Assembly: GCA_028284495.1 (NCBI GenBank)
Contig: JANQRP010000003.1
Coordinates: 62,001-126,000 of the forward strand
From: Longimicrobiales bacterium
GTDB taxonomy: Bacteria > Gemmatimonadota > Gemmatimonadetes > Longimicrobiales > Gaopeijiaceae
Length of the DNA stretch: 64,000 bases
Reading direction: 5' to 3'
Made by a program: the position numbers and the translations under genes. Each line of letters starts with the position of its first letter. Positions within the stretch are counted from its first letter, which is position 1. A model generated the notes under the pieces. The model did no database searches, was not told the origin of the DNA, and saw only the letters and a program-made list of their open reading frames with translations. Below are positions 50,967 to 64,000 of this stretch, in pieces.

Positions 50967-53825
50967 ATGTTGGAGGTGAAGGAGGAGTCGCGGATCGTCG
51001 CGCTCTTCACCGAGGCGCTGGAGGTTCCCGCCCGGGAGCGCTCGGCGTGGATCGAGCGGAGGTGCGAAGACGACCCCGCGCTCCGGGACGAGCTGGACTC
51101 GCTTCTGACGGCCTTCGAACGGCCGGGACCGCTCGACGACCTCGAGCGCGACGTCGTGGGTCCGCTGCACGAGGGCCTGCCTGGCGTGCCCTCCGCCGGC
51201 GAGCGCGTCGGCCCGTATCGCCTGGTCCGCGCCGTGGGGTCCGGCGGCATGGGCACGGTCTATCTGGCCGAGCGCGACGAGGCCGACTTCAGCCAGCGGG
51301 TGGCGCTGAAGCTGGTGCGTCCCGGCCCGGGTGCCGCGTCACTCCGCGACCGCTTCCTCGGCGAACGCCGGATCCTGGCGACCCTCGAGCACCCGGGCAT
51401 CGCCCGCTTCATCGACGGTGGGTTCACGAGCCCCCGGCTCGGTGAGCCGGAGGGGCAGCCCTACATCGTCATGGAGTACGTGGAGGGCGAGCCGATCACC
51501 GCGTTCGCCGATCGGCGCAGACTCCCCGTGGCGGAGCGACTGCGGCTCTTCCGCCGCGTCTGCGGGGCCGTGCACCATGCGCACCGCCACCTCGTCGTGC
51601 ACCGGGACCTCAAGCCGTCGAACATCCTCGTGACCGCGGACGGGGTACCCAAGCTGGTGGACTTCGGTGTGGCCAAGCTCATGGCAGGGCACGCCGACGT
51701 GGCGCCACTCACCCGGACCGGTATCCGCGTCCTCACGCCGGAGTACGCGGCGCCCGAGCTCGTGTGCGGCGACGGGGTGACCACCGCGACGGACGTCTAC
51801 GGGCTCGGCGCGGTGCTCTACGAGCTGCTCAGCGGGTGCCGTCCCTTCGAACTGGCGGCTCGGACCGCCGTGGACGTCGAGCGGGTGATCTGCCACACGG
51901 AGCCTCGCCGACCCTCGGCCGTCGTGCTCGATCCCGGGACGGTCATGCGGAGCGGCGAGCCGGTGCCCCGGACGTCCGCCGACGTGGCGCGGGATCGGAG
52001 CGAAGCGCCGGATCGCCTCCGCCGCCGCCTTGCCGGCGACCTGGACGTGATCGTGATGCGGGCGCTCGCGAAGGAGCCGTCTCGCCGGTACGCCTCCGCC
52101 GCGGCGCTCAGTGACGACGTCGGCCGTCATCTCGCCGGCCTTCCCGTCGAGGCCCGGGGCGACTCGAGGGCATACCGGTTCGGGCGATTGGTGCGGCGAA
52201 ACCGGACCGGCGTGGCGGCGGCGGCGCTGGTCGGCGCGTCGCTCGTGGCGGGGCTGATCGGAACCGCCTCGCAGGCCGCGCGCGCCGACCGGGCGGCCGA
52301 GACCGCACGGGCCGAGGCGGCGAAGGCCAACCAGGTGTCGGCGCTGGTCGTGGGGCTGTTCGAGCAGGCGGATCCCGAAGCCGCCATGGGCGACACGCTC
52401 ACGGTGTTCGATCTGCTCGACGAAGGCACCCGGCGGGTCGAGGCCGACCTGGCGGACGCACCGGAGGTCCAGGCGAGCCTCCTCGGCGTGCTCGGACGCT
52501 CGTACCTCTCGATGGGGAGCTACGAGCCCGCGCGCCGGCTGCTCACCCGAGCGGACGAGCTCCAGCGCGAAGGGTCCGCCGAGGACCGGGTGGTCGCGCT
52601 TCTCGACCTCGGTCGCGTGTACCGCGAGACCAGCGAGTACGAAGCCGCAGACTCGGCACTCGGGTTCGCGCTCGACCTAGCGGAGCGCTCGGCGCTGGAC
52701 GACGGCGAGGTGGTGGCCGACGTTCTCGAGACCCTCGCCGCCGCGCACGGAGACCGAGGCGACTGGCGCGCGGCCGAGGGCTACTACGAGCGCGCGCTGG
52801 CGGCGCGCCTCGCCTCACCCGACCCCGGGGGTGCGCCGATCACGGCGGCCCTGGTCGGACTCGCCGACGCGGCGGCCGACCGCGGGGACACGCACCGCGC
52901 CGACTCGCTCTATGCCGAGGCGCTCGCCGCGGCGCGATCCGCGCACGGATCCGAGCACCCCGAGGTGGGGGCGATCCTGTACCACGTGGGGCGGAACCGG
53001 CTGAGACGGACCGACTGGCGCGGCGCGGCCGATCGACTCGAGGAGGCTCTCGCGATCTTCCGACGCGTCTACGGCGAGGATCACCGGACCACCGCCAACA
53101 CGCTGATCGGGCTCGCCGTGGCGAGGCAGCAGACGGGCGCCCCTGCCGCGGCCGACTCCCTCTACGACGCCGTCCTCGCATCCCAGCGGCGGCTCTACGG
53201 CGGCGACCACGTCGCTGTGGCGCACACCCTGCACAACCGGGCCCTCCTCGCGGCGGAACTCGGACGGCGTGAAGACGCGATCGCCTTCGTGTCCGAATCG
53301 CTCGCGATGCGGGAACGTCTTCTCGGGCCCGACCATCCCTTCGTGATGGCGTCTCACCGTGTGCGGTCGCTGGTCGTGCAGCAGGTCGGCACGTCCGGCG
53401 AGGCCGACCGGGCGTTCGCGATCGCCCTCCGCGAGTCCGAGCGGATCATGGGCCCGGACTCCGGAGGGCTCGGCGCCTTGCTGTACGACCGGGGTCGCTA
53501 CCTCTTCGAGGGAGGACGCACTGTCGAGGCGGAGCCGGTCCTCCGACGCGCGGTGGCGCACCTGGAAGTCCGGTTCGGCGCCGGGCACCATCAGGCGGCG
53601 CTCGCCGAGACGGAGCTGGGCCGAACCCTGGTCGCACTGGGTCGGTTCGAGGAGGCGGAGCGCCTGCTGCGGGCGGCGCACCCGAGGCTCGTCGCGGCGT
53701 TCGGAGCCGACGACGAGATCACGGTGCGGGCGACGCAGGGGCTGGAGGAGCTCTACGACGCATGGGGGCGCCCGGCCAAGGCGGAGCGCCATCGACCACC
53801 GACGGAGGACGACACCGACCGATGA
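50967..53825 (+). CDS. Transmembrane Ser/Thr protein kinase with TPR sensor region
   Basis: 952 residues. Kinase domain about 85-390 with AVGSGGMGTVYLAERDEADF, VALKLV, HRDLKPSNILVTADGVPKLV, DFGVAK and an activation segment. A membrane helix (GVAAAALVGASLVAGLIGTA) near residue 418 leads to an extracytoplasmic TPR region, about 480-930, with repeats such as EVVADVLETLAAAHGDRGDW and VAHTLHNRALLAAELGRRED. It phosphorylates Ser/Thr, plausibly in a pathway with the adjacent ECF sigma factor. The stop overlaps the next ATG (ATGA). Confidence 0.94.
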   Translation: MLEVKEESRIVALFTEALEVPARERSAWIERRCEDDPALRDELDSLLTAFERPGPLDDLERDVVGPLHEGLPGVPSAGERVGPYRLVRAVGSGGMGTVYLAERDEADFSQRVALKLVRPGPGAASLRDRFLGERRILATLEHPGIARFIDGGFTSPRLGEPEGQPYIVMEYVEGEPITAFADRRRLPVAERLRLFRRVCGAVHHAHRHLVVHRDLKPSNILVTADGVPKLVDFGVAKLMAGHADVAPLTRTGIRVLTPEYAAPELVCGDGVTTATDVYGLGAVLYELLSGCRPFELAARTAVDVERVICHTEPRRPSAVVLDPGTVMRSGEPVPRTSADVARDRSEAPDRLRRRLAGDLDVIVMRALAKEPSRRYASAAALSDDVGRHLAGLPVEARGDSRAYRFGRLVRRNRTGVAAAALVGASLVAGLIGTASQAARADRAAETARAEAAKANQVSALVVGLFEQADPEAAMGDTLTVFDLLDEGTRRVEADLADAPEVQASLLGVLGRSYLSMGSYEPARRLLTRADELQREGSAEDRVVALLDLGRVYRETSEYEAADSALGFALDLAERSALDDGEVVADVLETLAAAHGDRGDWRAAEGYYERALAARLASPDPGGAPITAALVGLADAAADRGDTHRADSLYAEALAAARSAHGSEHPEVGAILYHVGRNRLRRTDWRGAADRLEEALAIFRRVYGEDHRTTANTLIGLAVARQQTGAPAAADSLYDAVLASQRRLYGGDHVAVAHTLHNRALLAAELGRREDAIAFVSESLAMRERLLGPDHPFVMASHRVRSLVVQQVGTSGEADRAFAIALRESERIMGPDSGGLGALLYDRGRYLFEGGRTVEAEPVLRRAVAHLEVRFGAGHHQAALAETELGRTLVALGRFEEAERLLRAAHPRLVAAFGADDEITVRATQGLEELYDAWGRPAKAERHRPPTEDDTDR

Positions 53826-54434
53826 GCCAGTTCCACTTCGACCCCGACACGTACCTCACTATGATGCGCGAGGAGGTGCCGGCGTACGACGAGCTCCAGC
53901 GCCACACCGCAGCGGCCGCGGCCGCACGGCCCGCTTCGCGGATCCTCGAGCTCGGAACCGGCACGGGTGAGACGGCCCGACGGCTGCTCGAGGTGCACCC
54001 GACCGCCCGGCTCGTCGGCGTCGATGCCAGCGAAGGCATGCTGAGCGTCGCCCGATCGATGGATCGTGCGGAACTCCGGGTGGGACGCTCTCGAGGATCC
54101 GCTGCCCGCCGGACCCTTCGATCTCGTCGTCGCCGCGCTGGTCGTCCATCACCTCGATGCAGCCGGGAAGCGCGATCTCTTCGTGCGGATCCGTGACGTC
54201 CTGGCGCCCGGCGGACGCTTCGTGCTGGCCGATGTGGTCGTGCCGGTGCGGAGGGACGACGCCGTGACCCCGCTCACCCCCGGATTCGATCGTCCCGACC
54301 GGACCGATGCGCAACTCGCGTGGCTCTTCGAGGCCGGCCTCGACGCACGCGTCGTCTGGGAGCGGCAGGACCTCGTGGTCATCACGGCGGACGCCCCGGA
54401 AGGCGGGGGGAACGCCGTGGGAGGCGTGGCATGA
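53822..54434 (+). pseudogene. SAM-dependent methyltransferase, frameshifted
   Basis: The ATG at 53822 overlaps the kinase stop. The first part reads SQFHFDPDTYLTMMREEVPA and RILELGTGTGETARRLLEVH (motif I) to about 54085, after which the reading frame shifts and continues as ALEDPLPAGPFDLVVAALVV and HHLDAAGKRDLFVRIRDVLA PGG to 54434. Together they make a normal class I methyltransferase of about 204 residues. Either a real inactivating frameshift or a sequencing error near 54075-54095. Its downstream end overlaps the next start (ATGA), so the layout was intact. Confidence 0.85.
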
Positions 54435-54892
54435 GGCGCCTCGCCATCACCGTCGCGTTCGTGTTCGGCGCGGGCGGGATGACGGCGCAGGCGTCGGACC
54501 CCGAGCAGGTCGTCCGCGAGCTCATGGCCGGCTTCAACGCCCACGATGCCGCCCGGATGGCGACCGTCGTGGCCGCCGACGTCGAGGTGTTCTACATGTC
54601 GGAGAACGGCGTACCCGAGCTCGGGACGGACGGCCGCGAGCAGCTCGTTGAGCAGATGACGGCGTACTTCGACGCGTTGCCCGACGTCCGCTCGGAGGTC
54701 GAGGCCATCATCCCGGGGCCCGTCTACGTGAGCGTCCGTGAACGGATCGTGGGCGGCGCGGCGTCGCTCGCCGTATACGAGGTGCGCGAGAACCTGGTTC
54801 GGCGGGTATGGTATTATCCGGTGGATGCCCCGCCCGCTCCGCCCGGTGCCCGGCCGGGTTCGAACGCCGCCTCAGGGAGCGACACATCTTGA
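54431..54892 (+). CDS. Exported SnoaL/NTF2-like protein
   Basis: 153 residues with an N-terminal signal-like stretch (LAITVAFVFGAGGMTAQA). The NTF2 fold is shown by VVRELMAGFNAHDAARMATV, VAADVEVFYMSENGVPEL and YEVRENLVRRVWYYPVD. Small exported SnoaL-like protein; ligand unknown. ATGA overlap with the methyltransferase; its stop overlaps the next start. Confidence 0.8.
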   Translation: MRRLAITVAFVFGAGGMTAQASDPEQVVRELMAGFNAHDAARMATVVAADVEVFYMSENGVPELGTDGREQLVEQMTAYFDALPDVRSEVEAIIPGPVYVSVRERIVGGAASLAVYEVRENLVRRVWYYPVDAPPAPPGARPGSNAASGSDTS

Positions 54893-56166
54893 CTACCCCG
54901 CGGCATTCGGTCCCTCGGCGCCATCCCGTCGTCGCATGGATCGCGATCTTCAGCGCCGCTCTGGCCGTGTCACTCGCAGCCTGTTCGGAGCCGACCGCCG
55001 CACCCGGCACGCACATCGACGAGCTTGCGGTGCTCAGCCTCGACGAGGAGGTGCGGATCGGGAGCTTCGACGATCCGGTGACCGGTTTCTCGCGGATCGG
55101 CGACGTGTGGGTCGCGCCGGACGGCGAGGTGTGGGTGGCCGAGACACAGGCCGACGAGATCCGGGTCTACAGCTCGGACGGGGAGCTGCTGCGCACCTAC
55201 GGTCGGAGCGGGGACGGACCGGGCGAGTTCCGGTCGATCTACGACTTCGGCCTGGTCGGCGACACGCTCTGGGTGAGTGACAGCGGGCACCGTCGCACGA
55301 CGCTTTTCTCGCTGGATGGCGACGTGCTGGAAACGGTCACCGCGCAGGTCGAGGTATCGATCGGAGGGGATCCAATGTTTCCTCGACCGCTCACCATCAC
55401 CGTGTTTCCCCACGCACTCCGGCCCGACGGGCTGATCGAGAGCGACTTCATCGGCATGAGCTATGCGAACCTGGCGGACAGCATGGCGTCGATCCCGAAG
55501 GTGCTGTTCGATCGAAGCGGCCAGGTCGTGGACACCGCGGAGGTCATCGAGCGCCGGGTGAGTCGGACCGCGGAGATGATCGAGTGGGGAGACGAGACGG
55601 GCGGTGGGTGGGCGGCCGTCTACCAGGAGCCACCGGCCGAGGACAGCGGGACCTCGACGCTTTCGCTCGACGAGGGAAGCTTCTCGGTCCAATGGGACGC
55701 GTCCGCGGACGGCGCGACCGGCCGACTCGTCGTCGCGCGGCTGGCCGAGGACGGCGACACCACGTTCGTCCAGCGGCTGCAGTATGATCCGAGGCCGGTC
55801 ACCGACCGCTATCTCGACAGCATCGCCGCCCAGCGTGCAGGCGGCGGGCGTCGCTCGCGAAGCGACAGCGTGCGGCTGTTTCAGGCGCAGCGCGCCGCCC
55901 TGCAGCGGCCCGACCACCACGAGCCCGTGCGCTTCCCGTCCCACGTGGGGGGCGGCGTGGTCTGGACGCGACTCGATCCGGACATCGCCTCCGTGAGTCG
56001 CTGGCTCGTCTACCGCGACGACACGCAGGAACTGGGCATCGTCGAGTTGCCCGTGGTCGACTCGTTCCTGCGTTCGTCCGACGGAACGTCGGTGTGGATC
56101 ATGGAGCGGGACGAGTTCCGGGTGCCGTGGCTCGCCCGCTACCGGATCGGCTGGTCGTTGGACTGA
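54889..56166 (+). CDS. 6-bladed beta-propeller lipoprotein
   Basis: 425 residues from the TTG at 54889, which overlaps the previous stop (TTGA); an upstream open frame lacks a good start. Lipobox SLAAC (near residue 32) marks it as a lipoprotein. Blades include VWVAPDGEVWVAETQADEIR and LLRTYGRSGDGPGEFRSIYD, the motif shared with the propellers at 4654 and 25722. Final gene of the sigma/kinase run. Function unknown. Confidence 0.83.
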   Translation: MTTPRHSVPRRHPVVAWIAIFSAALAVSLAACSEPTAAPGTHIDELAVLSLDEEVRIGSFDDPVTGFSRIGDVWVAPDGEVWVAETQADEIRVYSSDGELLRTYGRSGDGPGEFRSIYDFGLVGDTLWVSDSGHRRTTLFSLDGDVLETVTAQVEVSIGGDPMFPRPLTITVFPHALRPDGLIESDFIGMSYANLADSMASIPKVLFDRSGQVVDTAEVIERRVSRTAEMIEWGDETGGGWAAVYQEPPAEDSGTSTLSLDEGSFSVQWDASADGATGRLVVARLAEDGDTTFVQRLQYDPRPVTDRYLDSIAAQRAGGGRRSRSDSVRLFQAQRAALQRPDHHEPVRFPSHVGGGVVWTRLDPDIASVSRWLVYRDDTQELGIVELPVVDSFLRSSDGTSVWIMERDEFRVPWLARYRIGWSLD

Positions 56167-56176
56167 GCCACCACGG

Positions 56177-56536
56177 TCACTCCTCCTCGTCGTCGAGCCC
56201 CAGCGTCCGGCGGATGAGACCGAGCAGCTCCTCCGGCCGATACGGCTTCACGATGTAGCCGGCCGCACCGGAGTCCGCCGCTCGTTCCATGCTGGCGGGG
56301 TCGGCGCGCGCCGTGACGAAGATGACCGGAATGGCGGCCGTCTTCACGTTGTTGGCGAGACGCTCCATGACCATGTGGCCGTCTCCCCCGGGGAGTCCGA
56401 TACCCATGAGGATGAGGTCGGGCCGCTTCCGCACCGCCATCGTCATGGCCACCCCGGTGATCGCACACAGCATCGCCGGGCGGGAGATCTCCTCCAGCCC
56501 GACCCCGCCCGCGTCGACCGCGGGCGCGGAATCCAT
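56177..56536 (-). CDS. Degenerate response-regulator receiver domain
   Basis: 119 residues from the ATG at 56536, which shares one base with the stop of the gene upstream (TGATG). The C-terminal two-thirds follow a CheY fold: RKRPDLILMGIGLPGGDGHM, TAAIPVIFVTARADPASMER, and AAGYIVKPYRPEELLGLIRR, with the conserved Thr and Lys. The phospho-acceptor Asp is Gly (LILMGIGLP) and the N-terminal acidic pair is missing. It cannot be phosphorylated in the usual way: a pseudo-receiver or a decaying gene. Confidence 0.7.
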   Translation of the reverse strand: MDSAPAVDAGGVGLEEISRPAMLCAITGVAMTMAVRKRPDLILMGIGLPGGDGHMVMERLANNVKTAAIPVIFVTARADPASMERAADSGAAGYIVKPYRPEELLGLIRRTLGLDDEEE

Positions 56537-58896
56537 CACGTGATCGGCCGCGTCACCCGCATAATGAACAGTCCCTCGCGCACGCTCGTGAAGATCACGA
56601 GGCCTTCCTCGAAGAAGGGATAGTTGCTCCACGCACCGCTCTCGGAGGAGCTGAAGCCAGGTCCGTTCTGGTTGTACGGCGCGCTGTCGAAGTGTGCGAT
56701 CTCACGCGGCTCGCCCCGATCGCTGATGTCCAGCACCCGCAGGCCGCTCCCGTAGTTCGACTGGTACATCAGGTCGCCGACCACGTAGAGGTTGTGATCC
56801 GACGCGGGGACCGGCCCGAAGTACTCCTTCACCAGGATCGGGTCGTCGAGTTCGGTGAGGTCCCAGACCATGGTGCGCGTCCGGTCCACCACACCCGCGG
56901 TCTCGTCGCCTTCGTCGTTCTGGTAGAAGAAGCGGTGCTCGTCGTCGAGCCACCCCTGGTGGGCGTAGGAGACGTTGGGGTAGGTGGCCCGCGCGATCGT
57001 GACGGGATTCGACTTGTCCGTGACGTCGGCGATGTTCAGCTCGCTCGCGTTCGAGCCGAGGCAGATCTGGCGACCGACGTACTCCTCGTCGGGTCCGTTG
57101 TACACGAGGCACTGCGCGTCGTGGGTGTAGCTCGCCTGTTCGTCGGTGTAGCAGCCGGCGAACGTCGGATTCAGCGGGTCGCGCACGTCCACCATGTGGA
57201 GGCCGCCGCCGCACGTCTCGCCGCCGTCGCCCGCACCCACGATGTAGACGAAGCCCGACGCCGTGTCGGCCACCACGTTGTGCGCGCTGAAGATCTGGCG
57301 GTAGGTCACGTCCGGCTCGAAGGTGACGGGCTCGTCGATGCCGCGAAGCCGTGTGAGGTCGAAGACCTGCATGCCGTGCGCGCCGGCCCCGTCCGAGACG
57401 ATGAAGGCGTGCGTACCGATCGTCTTGATGTCGCGCCACACCGACGGGCGCGAGCCCTCGGTCCGGGGGAGGTTCCCGACGAGGCGCGGCGCGGCGGCGT
57501 CCGTCACGTCGAGGAAGGAGGCGCCGTCCCGACGCGCGACGAGGGCGTAGCGGCGGCCGGTCGCCGGGTCGGTCCAGCCCCAGACGTCGTTGACCCACAC
57601 GCCCCGCTCGCCACCCAGGTCGTCGATCGGGACGTGCGCGACCAGCTCCATGTTGGTGCACGGGAACTCGGACATCTCGCCCCCCTCGCAGCGATCACCC
57701 GTCTCGAGGTCCTCGCCCAGACGGAAGATCCGACCTTCGAGCAGCCCCGCCGTCTGCCAGGCGCCCCCGGTGGCCCGGAACGCCATCGCGCGGCCCTCGC
57801 CGAAGTCGCGGGACGGCATGCCGACCACCGCGCGCCCGGCATCCGCCGCCAGGGCGTACCCGAACCCGAGTGGCCACGAGGTGCCCTCGGTGTCGTCCGG
57901 GTCCACGCGGGCGGCATCGTCCCAGCCTCCCGCGCCATCCGACTCGAACCGGTACACGCGACCGTCTCCGCTCACGTTGGGTGCGCCGACCCAGAGGACG
58001 CCGTCGGCATAGTCGAGCGAGGCACCGAAGCCGGAGTTGCCGAGCTGGTCGAAGGGCCGGATCCCGCCGGCGATCGTCCAGTTACCGGTGTCGTCCGACT
58101 CGAGTGCGAACACCGCGCCCAGACCGGGTCCGCCGACGAAGCCACCACCCTCGGTGAGCAGGACGGCCGCGCCGAACGCGTCACGCTGGCCGAGCCCCTG
58201 CGGCTCGGGCGTCCGCGCGGCGGCGCTCCAGCCCGACGCGGTGCGCTCGGCCACGTACGCGCGTCCCGCCCCCTGGCTCGACTGCGGCGCGCCGATCATG
58301 ACGCGGTCGCCCCTGCGGTCGATGGCGGTGCCGAATCCCGTCGCTCCCGCGTCGCCGGGCGCGATGGTCGCCGCCAGGGCCCAGCCGCCGGCACCGCGCT
58401 GGTAGTGGTACACGACGCCGGACCCATCCACCGCCGGCGAGCCGATCAGAAGCTCGTCACCCTCGAGCGCCAGCGCCGCCCCGAACTCGCGATGATCCCC
58501 GTCGCCCGTCGGCTCGATGGTGGCGGCGTGCGCCCAGGCACCCGCGGTGGAGGCCCGCTCGAACATGTACACGACGCCCACATCGCCCTCGCGCTTCCTG
58601 GGCGCCGCGATGGCGAGCGTCGAGCCGTCCAGCGAGAGCGCCCGTCCGAAGTCGTCCATGCGGGACGAGTCCGGGGCCGTGAGCATCGACTGCTCGGCCC
58701 AGTTGCCGTCGGCGCCGGGCCGATAGGTATAGACCGTGCCCGGGCCGTACCAGTTCACCGGCTGGCCGATGATCAGGTCGTTGCCCGCGAGTTCGATCGC
58801 GCGACCGAAATTGGGCTCCTGGGCCACGGCGGTGGCGGGGGCGGCGACGAGCAGAGCCGAGACGACAGACAGGATCGGTGCACGCATCGAATTCAT
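56536..58896 (-). CDS. Choice-of-anchor B / LVIVD-repeat exported protein
   Basis: 786 residues with signal peptide (ILSVVSALLVAAPATAVAQ). Residues about 30-400 contain repeats of FG-GAP/integrin-alpha type (FGRALSLDGSTLAIAAPRKR, FGAALALEGDELLIGSP, FGTAIDRRGDRVMIGAPQSS). Residues about 430-786 match choice-of-anchor B proteins (WGWTDPATGRRYALVARRDG, GCYTDEQASYTHDAQCLVYN, LNIADVTDKSNPVTIARATY, YAHQGWLDDEHRFFYQNDEG). Secreted or surface-bound; function unknown. It is divergent from the barrel gene at 59068. Confidence 0.9.
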   Translation of the reverse strand: MNSMRAPILSVVSALLVAAPATAVAQEPNFGRAIELAGNDLIIGQPVNWYGPGTVYTYRPGADGNWAEQSMLTAPDSSRMDDFGRALSLDGSTLAIAAPRKREGDVGVVYMFERASTAGAWAHAATIEPTGDGDHREFGAALALEGDELLIGSPAVDGSGVVYHYQRGAGGWALAATIAPGDAGATGFGTAIDRRGDRVMIGAPQSSQGAGRAYVAERTASGWSAAARTPEPQGLGQRDAFGAAVLLTEGGGFVGGPGLGAVFALESDDTGNWTIAGGIRPFDQLGNSGFGASLDYADGVLWVGAPNVSGDGRVYRFESDGAGGWDDAARVDPDDTEGTSWPLGFGYALAADAGRAVVGMPSRDFGEGRAMAFRATGGAWQTAGLLEGRIFRLGEDLETGDRCEGGEMSEFPCTNMELVAHVPIDDLGGERGVWVNDVWGWTDPATGRRYALVARRDGASFLDVTDAAAPRLVGNLPRTEGSRPSVWRDIKTIGTHAFIVSDGAGAHGMQVFDLTRLRGIDEPVTFEPDVTYRQIFSAHNVVADTASGFVYIVGAGDGGETCGGGLHMVDVRDPLNPTFAGCYTDEQASYTHDAQCLVYNGPDEEYVGRQICLGSNASELNIADVTDKSNPVTIARATYPNVSYAHQGWLDDEHRFFYQNDEGDETAGVVDRTRTMVWDLTELDDPILVKEYFGPVPASDHNLYVVGDLMYQSNYGSGLRVLDISDRGEPREIAHFDSAPYNQNGPGFSSSESGAWSNYPFFEEGLVIFTSVREGLFIMRVTRPIT

Positions 58897-59067
58897 GAGC
58901 TTGATCGAGGGGTCGGATGTCGGGTATCGGTAGCTGCTACGCCCACCGCCCGTGGCTTGATCCGTCCAAGATACGACAGGACCGAATTTCATTGACAGGA
59001 CGGGCCCACTCTCGCAGTTGTAAACAGATGTTTCAGGAATCGTTACACTGAATTCCAGGAGAGAAGC

Positions 59068-59643
59068 ATGAAGCGGTACCTTGTTCTGGCCTTCATGGGC
59101 CTGGCTCTTTCGGCAGCTCCCGCCTTCGCGCAGGTGAGCGTCTACGGTGGTGGTGGATCGGCCATCGGGACCGGTGAGGACATGGAGGATGTGGATGCCG
59201 GGCTGCAGCTGCTCGGCGGGCTCGTGGTCGACGTGACGGATCGGGTCGGCATCTACGCGGAGGGACAGTGGGGCAGGCACGACGTCACCATCGAGGGCGT
59301 GACCGACCCCACAGCGACGCCTTCGGCGCTCATGGCCGGTCTGCTGCTCGGCCTGAGCAGCAACGAGGACGCAGCGATCTCGCCGTACGTCTTCGGCGGC
59401 GTCGGCCTCCAGAGCCTCGAGCTCGAGGGGGAGGAAGGCGGCGAGACCGAGTCGGCGGACGACCGCACGTTCGGCTGGCAGGCCGGTGCCGGCTTCGGGT
59501 TCGACATCGGAAGCCTGCCCGCGTTCCTCGAGGGCCGGTACCAGCGGGCCTCGTTCGACGAGGACAGCGAGTTCGAAGAGCTCGACTTCGCGATCTTCTC
59601 GATCATCTTCGGGTTCAGCTTCGACTTCGGCGGCGACAACTGA
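59068..59643 (+). CDS. Outer-membrane beta-barrel protein
   Basis: 191 residues; signal peptide ends SAAPAFAQ. Strands such as VSVYGGGGSAIGTGEDMEDV, DRVGIYAEGQWGRHDV and the closing FAIFSIIFGFSFDFGGDN (terminal aromatic region) fit an OmpA/OmpW-like 8-stranded barrel. A strong site (CAGGAGAG) precedes the ATG. It is not close in sequence to the barrel at 6979 but has the same layout. Confidence 0.87.
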   Translation: MKRYLVLAFMGLALSAAPAFAQVSVYGGGGSAIGTGEDMEDVDAGLQLLGGLVVDVTDRVGIYAEGQWGRHDVTIEGVTDPTATPSALMAGLLLGLSSNEDAAISPYVFGGVGLQSLELEGEEGGETESADDRTFGWQAGAGFGFDIGSLPAFLEGRYQRASFDEDSEFEELDFAIFSIIFGFSFDFGGDN

Positions 59644-59834
59644 CGCCGCCGGCCGCCCTCGGGTGACCGGGGGCGTCAGCGAAGCACGGACGGGGAGGGC
59701 CATTGCGGCTCTCCCCGTCTTCGCGTTCCGGGGTCACGCAGGTGGTCGTCCGGGTGGTGATCCGGCTTCGGGCGCCCCACACTGTCGAGATGGCCTCCCG
59801 CTTCAGGAGGCCGCCGCGGCGGGAGGAGCGAGCG

Positions 59835-63970
<4,136 letters not shown>

Positions 63971-64000
63971 GGTGGGCGGAACGCGGGCGCGGAGGGCGTC

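Overview
High-GC bacterial chromosome segment, most likely from Gemmatimonadota; Acidobacteriota is the main alternative. The call rests on gene content, not on a marker gene. It carries two ADOP-type FtsX/MacB permeases, one with a PadR regulator, an ECF sigma factor beside a Ser/Thr kinase with TPRs, three 6-bladed beta-propellers sharing a GDGPGEF-like motif, DUF2911 and M28 exported proteins, and many lipoproteins. Start codons are often GTG, and genes are often joined by ATGA or GTGA overlaps.

Layout. 1-8.3 kb is ordinary chromosome: the 3' part of an ADOP permease with a thioredoxin-like gene, an M50 protease, a parvulin lipoprotein, a beta-propeller with a small exported protein, a DUF1328 / small membrane protein / outer-membrane barrel run behind a good sigma-54 promoter match, a lumazine-binding-like exported protein, and tRNA-Ala(TGC).

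8.31-24.98 kb is an integrated mobile element of about 16.6 kb in the 3' end of that tRNA. Identical 45-bp att repeats mark its ends, and paired 20-bp repeats that look like integrase arm sites lie just inside them. It encodes a tyrosine integrase, a lambda-like pair of regulators with a dyad-rich operator, small DNA-binding proteins, a DUF3987 protein, an HNH nuclease, coiled-coil proteins, an HK97-type major capsid protein, a prohead protease downstream of the capsid gene (reverse of the usual order), and a 1248-residue protein with a glycine-rich adhesin region. I see no large terminase, portal, tape-measure or tail-tube gene. This fits a capsid-forming phage satellite of unusual make-up, or a prophage reduced by clean deletions. 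The right end holds a structured non-coding block and a two-TM/TPR gene in the position where satellites carry cargo.

24.98-27.6 kb has a different base composition. It holds a Cys-rich exported peptide, a beta-propeller and a membrane-anchored DsbA-like protein with overlapping reading frames, followed by a truncated nucleotidyltransferase-type toxin-antitoxin remnant.

27.9-64 kb returns to chromosome: a TPR protein, EEP-family lipoprotein, DUF2911 lipoprotein, a decayed sufE-like gene, a YczE/YitT-type membrane protein, ADOP permease with PadR regulator and palindromic operator, MFS transporter, GNAT, SDR, a carboxypeptidase-regulatory-domain protein, SelO, DUF2237, M28 peptidase, an unknown protein beside a MerR regulator, AGE-family epimerase, lipoprotein and tandem rhodanese, an ECF sigma/kinase/methyltransferase (frameshifted)/SnoaL/beta-propeller run, a receiver-like protein without its phospho-acceptor, a choice-of-anchor-B protein, outer-membrane barrel, YcxB-like protein, KatG and a class I aminotransferase.
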